Under the pieces are notes generated by a model. It was not told where the DNA came from and searched no databases. It saw nothing but the letters and a program-made list of their open reading frames with translations. Shown piece after piece: positions 5,474-8,478 of a stretch of DNA of 8,478 bases; within the stretch, counting starts at the first letter, position 1, and each line of letters opens with the position of its first letter. The position numbers were made by a program, and so were the translations under genes. Source of the stretch: Pseudothermotoga sp. (GTDB taxonomy: Bacteria; Thermotogota; Thermotogae; Thermotogales; DSM-5069); NCBI GenBank assembly GCA_028276125.1, contig JAPYWY010000056.1, positions 1 through 8,478 of the forward strand, given 5' to 3'.

Positions 5474-7207
5474 TTATATCTTGAACTTTCTCACCTGTTC
5501 GACCAAGCTTTCCGCTATCGAAGATAGTTCCTCCGACAGACTGCTCACGTTCTGTGCCGCACTCGCCTGCTGTCTCACCGCCTGCGTCATCTCTTCCACC
5601 TGCTGCGCTATCACCGTGATCGATTTGGTGGCTGTGTCCATCGCACTGCTCATCTCTTCTGCAGCCGCACTCTGTTCCTGTGCACTCGCTGCCAAACTCT
5701 CTATCTGACTCGCCATGTTGTTTATCTGTCCCATTATCTTGTTGAACTGTTCCACTACAACGTCTGATTGCTTGCTCATACCCTCCACTACTTGCACCGT
5801 CTCTTTCGTAGCATTGTCCGCTTTCATCGCCCCTTGGCTTATCTGTCCAAGTATCTGCCCTATCTGATTCGTCGCTTTCTTGCTCTCCTCTGCAAGCTTT
5901 CTTATCTCATCCGCAACCACTGCAAAGCCTCTGCCTGCCTCTCCCGCTCTGGCTGCCTCTATCGCCGCGTTCAATGCCAACAAATTCGTCTGCTCCGCTA
6001 TGGAATTTATCGTCTGCAGTATCTGTCCTATGTTCTTCGCCTGTTCGCTCAGCTCCCCTACCACGTTAGCCGTCTGCTCTGCTTTGTCTTTGGCTTGCCT
6101 TATCATCTCCACTATGCTCTTTATGGCATTGTCTCCTTCCTTGGCTGCCATGCTCACCTGGCTCGATCTTTCTGTGAGCTGTTGCGCTGCTTTGGATACG
6201 TTCTGCGCACTGGCTGCTACTTCTTCTATGCCACTGGTCACCTCTTGTATGGAAGCAGATGCGTTCTGTGCCGATTTGTTCACCTCTTCCATCTGTGATG
6301 CAAGTTCTTCCGAAGAGGCGCTCAGTTGTTGAGCTGACGAGGACAACTGTTCTCCACTGGATGAGATCTTCTCAGAACTGTGGGATATCGCCGTCACCAA
6401 AGCGTTCAAATCCTGTTGCATCTTTTGCAAATCCTGCGATAGTTCATAGAATTCTTTACTTGTGAACTTTGCAGTAATTTTTTCTTTCAATTCACCCTGA
6501 GCAACCTTCTTGATGAACGCCGTTAACGCTTCGAACGGTTTGATCAACACGACTTGAACGAAGAAGTATCCTATCACTATTGAGGCAGCTACAGCTATCC
6601 CAGAAACGATGAGCCCGTTCCTCAAAAACACCCTGTTACCAGCCGAAATGATCTCGTTCACCTTCTGTTCTGGTATTCCCACGAACAGTATTCCTATGAC
6701 GTTTCCCCTCTCGTCAAGGATGGGATCGTAGCATGTGAAATAGTCTTTGCCGAGGATTTTCGCTCGTCCCAGGTACCTCTGTCTCTGCGTTATCGGTTTG
6801 TAGGCTGCGCTCTCCTTTCCAAGGAAAGTTCCCACAGCTCTCGTTCCGTCGTCTCTACGAACGGAAGTGGAAACACCTCTGAAGTCGTCGCCTTCGACTT
6901 GAAAGATGGTTGCAACGATATCCATTTGTTTGCTTATCTTGTCGACGACTTCGAATCTGTCTTTGATCGGTTTACCATCTTTGTCCACGAGTTGGCCATC
7001 TTTCAAAGAGAGCGTTCCGTACTCAACCTTGACGTACTCTTTGAGCACCTCGAGTGCGCCGTTGATCTGCTGTAAGTACAGCTGCTCAGAGACGTTAGAG
7101 ATAGTTGTCTTGTTTTGTGAGCTTGTCACGACGAAAAGTGGGAGTGCAGCTATGAATGTAACAGCGACGACGAGTATTATGCCGTAGACTCTCAGTGACA
7201 ATCTCAT
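5474..7207 (-). CDS. Methyl-accepting chemotaxis protein with periplasmic Cache sensor
   Basis: Membrane chemoreceptor that signals through CheA/CheW to the flagellar motor; 577 residues, complete. TM1 is about residues 7-27. A periplasmic Cache-type domain spans about 33-190, with the characteristic run ATIFQVEGDDFRGVSTSVRR at 99-118, then DGTRAVGTFLG, GRAKILGKDYFTCYDPI and GNVIGILFVGIP (sCache_3/Cache_2-like). TM2 is about 196-220, HAMP about 217-270, and the cytoplasmic helical hairpin about 275-577. The hairpin tip is canonical: EQTNLLALNAAIEAARAG from 405, then GRGFAVVADEIRKLAEE. Gln/Glu/Ala/Ser-rich stretches on both sides hold candidate methylation sites. The C-terminus (VRKFKI) lacks an NWETF-type CheR-docking pentapeptide. 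ATG at 7207 follows GGAGG at 9 nt. The ligand is not predictable; Cache domains commonly bind small organic acids or amino acids. The GH127 gene upstream might hint at a carbohydrate-linked cue, but the genes look separately transcribed. Confidence 0.96.
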   Translation of the reverse strand: MRLSLRVYGIILVVAVTFIAALPLFVVTSSQNKTTISNVSEQLYLQQINGALEVLKEYVKVEYGTLSLKDGQLVDKDGKPIKDRFEVVDKISKQMDIVATIFQVEGDDFRGVSTSVRRDDGTRAVGTFLGKESAAYKPITQRQRYLGRAKILGKDYFTCYDPILDERGNVIGILFVGIPEQKVNEIISAGNRVFLRNGLIVSGIAVAASIVIGYFFVQVVLIKPFEALTAFIKKVAQGELKEKITAKFTSKEFYELSQDLQKMQQDLNALVTAISHSSEKISSSGEQLSSSAQQLSASSEELASQMEEVNKSAQNASASIQEVTSGIEEVAASAQNVSKAAQQLTERSSQVSMAAKEGDNAIKSIVEMIRQAKDKAEQTANVVGELSEQAKNIGQILQTINSIAEQTNLLALNAAIEAARAGEAGRGFAVVADEIRKLAEESKKATNQIGQILGQISQGAMKADNATKETVQVVEGMSKQSDVVVEQFNKIMGQINNMASQIESLAASAQEQSAAAEEMSSAMDTATKSITVIAQQVEEMTQAVRQQASAAQNVSSLSEELSSIAESLVEQVRKFKI

Positions 7208-7285
7208 TTACACCATCCTCCGTTACACACCTGCTTATGTTTTGTTTCCGGCTTGAGTGAGTAACCTGAACCTTTGCATACACTA

Positions 7286-7291
7286 AATATA
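7286..7291 (-). promoter_or_regulatory. Possible -10 element of the MCP promoter (weak)
   Basis: The minus strand reads TATATT inside the stretch GTTTTATATTTAG, about 80 bp before the MCP start. It matches five of six bases of the sigma-70 -10 consensus. No good -35 hexamer lies 16-18 bp upstream, and no sigma-28 (FliA) motif is visible. This is only a position where a promoter may lie. Confidence 0.22.
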
Positions 7292-7330
7292 AAACGAGCA
7301 ATCGACGACTACATTAAGAGTAAGTGAACA

Positions 7331-7370
7331 AGCCCGCTTGGGAGGCGAGGTAATTCCTCCAACACGGGTT
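7331..7370 (-). terminator. Imperfect 40-nt hairpin, possible terminator of the GH127 gene
   Basis: The outer stem AGCCCG (7331-7336) pairs with CGGGTT (7365-7370) with one G:T wobble. The inner stem TTGGGAGG (7338-7345) pairs with CCTCCAA (7356-7362) with one bulged G, around a 10-nt loop. On the minus strand, 45 nt or more after the GH127 stop, the stem is followed by TGTTCACTTACTC, a broken T-rich tract rather than a true U run. On the plus strand TTTTT appears 8 nt after the stem, but no plus-strand gene reads into it. A weak terminator or processing/stability hairpin is most likely. Confidence 0.4.
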
Positions 7371-7415
7371 CGCCACGCTTTTTGTCGAGTTTTATAATCG
7401 AACCGCGGTACCGTT

Positions 7416-8478
7416 TCAGGCCCACGTACAGTTCAACCAAACCGCCATCTTTCCAGCCTGTCTGTTGCACCAAAGATGGTACGGCACCAACGTGATGTTT
7501 CGCTCTATCTTGACGGTGCGCTTCGAATATGGTCTGTAGAGCTGCGTGCCTTTTTCAATTTCAAAGCCTCGGCCTGTCAAGAATGTCGTTCTTCCCAACG
7601 TTGAGTCGTATCCCACGTTTTCCTCAAGAGGTTTGCTTGGATCCAGCGTGAAGGTCCACACGTCGACGTCTGGATTGTCGATCTGCTCTGCGCAGAAAAG
7701 GATTGGTCCTTTGAAAACTGCTATCTTGTCAATGTTTTCTCGAACGTACGGGTGAGACTGTATTAATTTCAGGTTCATCTTGAACGTCAGTACGATTCTG
7801 TTCAAGCCCTTCCATTCTCGAGAGAGTTTTGCATAACCGTTCTCGAGGTTGAAGTCTGCTTCTTCATCGTTCAAGGAAATCTTGAAGTCCTCTGCCCAGC
7901 TCGGTATTCTCAAAAACAGTTCGAAGCGAACAGGATTTTCTGTTTTCACAAGTATTTCTACTTCGTTCGAGAAAGGATAATCTGTGTTCTGCCAAACCGA
8001 AATCTTTTCACCGTTCAGGATCGTTTCACAGTGACTGTTCTCGTAGAGATGAAACCAAAGGCTTTTGTCTGACACCGTGTACAGATAATTCGGCATGCTC
8101 GGCAAAAAGCGTGCCAAATTGGTGGGACAACAAGCGCATTTGAACCACTCTTGTCTTCTGTGCTTGCCAGAATCCTCCAATGGGTTCACGTAGAAGTAAT
8201 GCTCGCCATCTATTGAGATGCCTGAGAGCAGACCGTTGTAGAGGACCAGTTCCATCGTGTCGGCGAAGACGCTCTTTCCAGTTGCCAAGAGCATTCGCCA
8301 GCTCCACATGAAATTGGCTATCGCGGCGCACGTCTCTGCGTACGCCCTTCGGTTGGGAAGCTCGTAATCTTCACCGAAGGACTCTCCTTCGTACCTCGAT
8401 CCGACCCCACCAGTGATGTACATCTTTTTCGTGGTCATGTTGTTGTAGAGTCCGGTTAGAGTCTTGAAGAAACTTTCT
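7416..8478 (-). CDS. GH127 family glycoside hydrolase (DUF1680), beta-L-arabinofuranosidase-like, 5' end beyond window
   Basis: C-terminal 353 residues of a protein whose family is usually 600-650 residues; the reading frame is open to base 8478, so the N-terminal half of the catalytic domain is outside. GH127 retaining enzymes such as Bifidobacterium HypBA1 use a zinc-bound cysteine nucleophile. The matching residues are visible, numbered from the window edge: Glu32 in YEGESFGED (equivalent to acid/base Glu322), Glu48 and Cys50 in YAETCAAIANFMW (zinc ligands Glu338/Cys340), and Cys116-Cys117 in FKCACCPTNLAR (nucleophile Cys417 and ligand Cys418). ITGGVGS precedes them. The remaining residues are beta-rich and end with VPYHLWCNRQAGKMAVWLN, matching the family's usual end. 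The likely substrate is arabinofuranosyl side chains of plant polysaccharides or glycoproteins, but GH127 also includes other specificities. No signal peptide can be judged because the N-terminus is missing. Confidence 0.93.
   Translation of the reverse strand, partial: ESFFKTLTGLYNNMTTKKMYITGGVGSRYEGESFGEDYELPNRRAYAETCAAIANFMWSWRMLLATGKSVFADTMELVLYNGLLSGISIDGEHYFYVNPLEDSGKHRRQEWFKCACCPTNLARFLPSMPNYLYTVSDKSLWFHLYENSHCETILNGEKISVWQNTDYPFSNEVEILVKTENPVRFELFLRIPSWAEDFKISLNDEEADFNLENGYAKLSREWKGLNRIVLTFKMNLKLIQSHPYVRENIDKIAVFKGPILFCAEQIDNPDVDVWTFTLDPSKPLEENVGYDSTLGRTTFLTGRGFEIEKGTQLYRPYSKRTVKIERNITLVPYHLWCNRQAGKMAVWLNCTWA

Larger units (their letters stand above)
7208..7415. other. Intergenic region between GH127 gene and MCP gene
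   Basis: These 208 bp hold no credible ORF or RNA gene. The part next to the GH127 stop contains a structured 40-nt hairpin (7331-7370), a small palindrome CGGTACCG (7405-7412) and T-rich spacers. The part next to the MCP contains an AT-rich promoter-like stretch. I compared it with common riboswitch signatures and found no match. Confidence 0.6.

Noticed and set aside
5768..6298. A plus-strand open frame of 176 codons antisense to the MCP signalling domain
   Set aside because: It is a shadow of the repetitive, low-stop composition of the MCP coiled coil; the translation is Leu/Arg/Cys/Tyr-rich with no ribosome binding site and no recognisable domain.
7208..7300. Possible riboswitch (preQ1 or cyclic-di-GMP type) in the MCP leader, suggested by GGTTC and GCAAAG pieces
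   Set aside because: The remaining conserved parts are missing: no CCCT...AAACTAA tail for preQ1 and no second conserved stem and tetraloop receptor for cyclic-di-GMP.
7361..7405. GGGTTCG and CGAACC motifs resembling a tRNA T-arm
   Set aside because: Neither motif has the matching 5-bp T stem, and no anticodon or acceptor stem can be folded around them on either strand.

Overview
The window is a tightly packed bacterial chromosome segment with every supported gene on the minus strand. From right to left (5' to 3' of transcription) it holds: the C-terminal part of a GH127 (DUF1680) glycoside hydrolase that is cut by the window edge (7416-8478); a methyl-accepting chemotaxis protein with its own intrinsic terminator (5474-7207, terminator about 5434-5458); and a compact five-gene efflux operon (5277 down to 1). 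The operon encodes a short TolC-like protein, a full TolC-like outer membrane protein, a MacA-like membrane fusion lipoprotein, a MacB-type ABC ATPase and the matching MacB/FtsX-type permease, whose last few tens of residues lie beyond base 1.

The likely host is a member of the Thermotogota, probably a Pseudothermotoga-like species. This is inference from protein style: split MacB ATPase and permease, a Cache-type chemoreceptor with a Thermotoga-like signalling domain, charged Lys/Glu/Arg-rich proteins, frequent AGA/AGG/ATA codons, strong GGAGG ribosome binding sites, and gaps of only a few bases between genes. No phylogenetic marker is present to prove it.

The five-gene operon is the most interesting part. 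Intergenic distances are 6 nt, 2 nt, 10 nt and an 8-nt overlap, so the genes are almost certainly co-transcribed. ATP hydrolysis by the ATPase would drive the permease's large periplasmic domain, which would push substrate through the MacA-like adaptor and out through the TolC-like channel. The unusual point is the first gene: it keeps the two-fold TolC helical repeat and both conserved equatorial motifs, but lacks the two beta-strand blocks that normally form the outer membrane barrel. Its neighbour has an enlarged beta block. The adaptor also carries a Gln-rich insertion of about 50 residues in its beta-barrel domain. Together these suggest a non-canonical tripartite, perhaps four-part, envelope conduit suited to a thick or detached periplasm such as the Thermotogota toga.

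Between the MCP terminator and the operon lies a 150-bp leader with two abutting 11-bp direct repeats and a perfect 13-bp inverted repeat, which are candidate regulator sites. The 208-bp gap between the GH127 gene and the MCP contains a 40-nt imperfect hairpin and an AT-rich promoter-like stretch. No RNA genes, CRISPR arrays, insertion sequences or phage genes were found.
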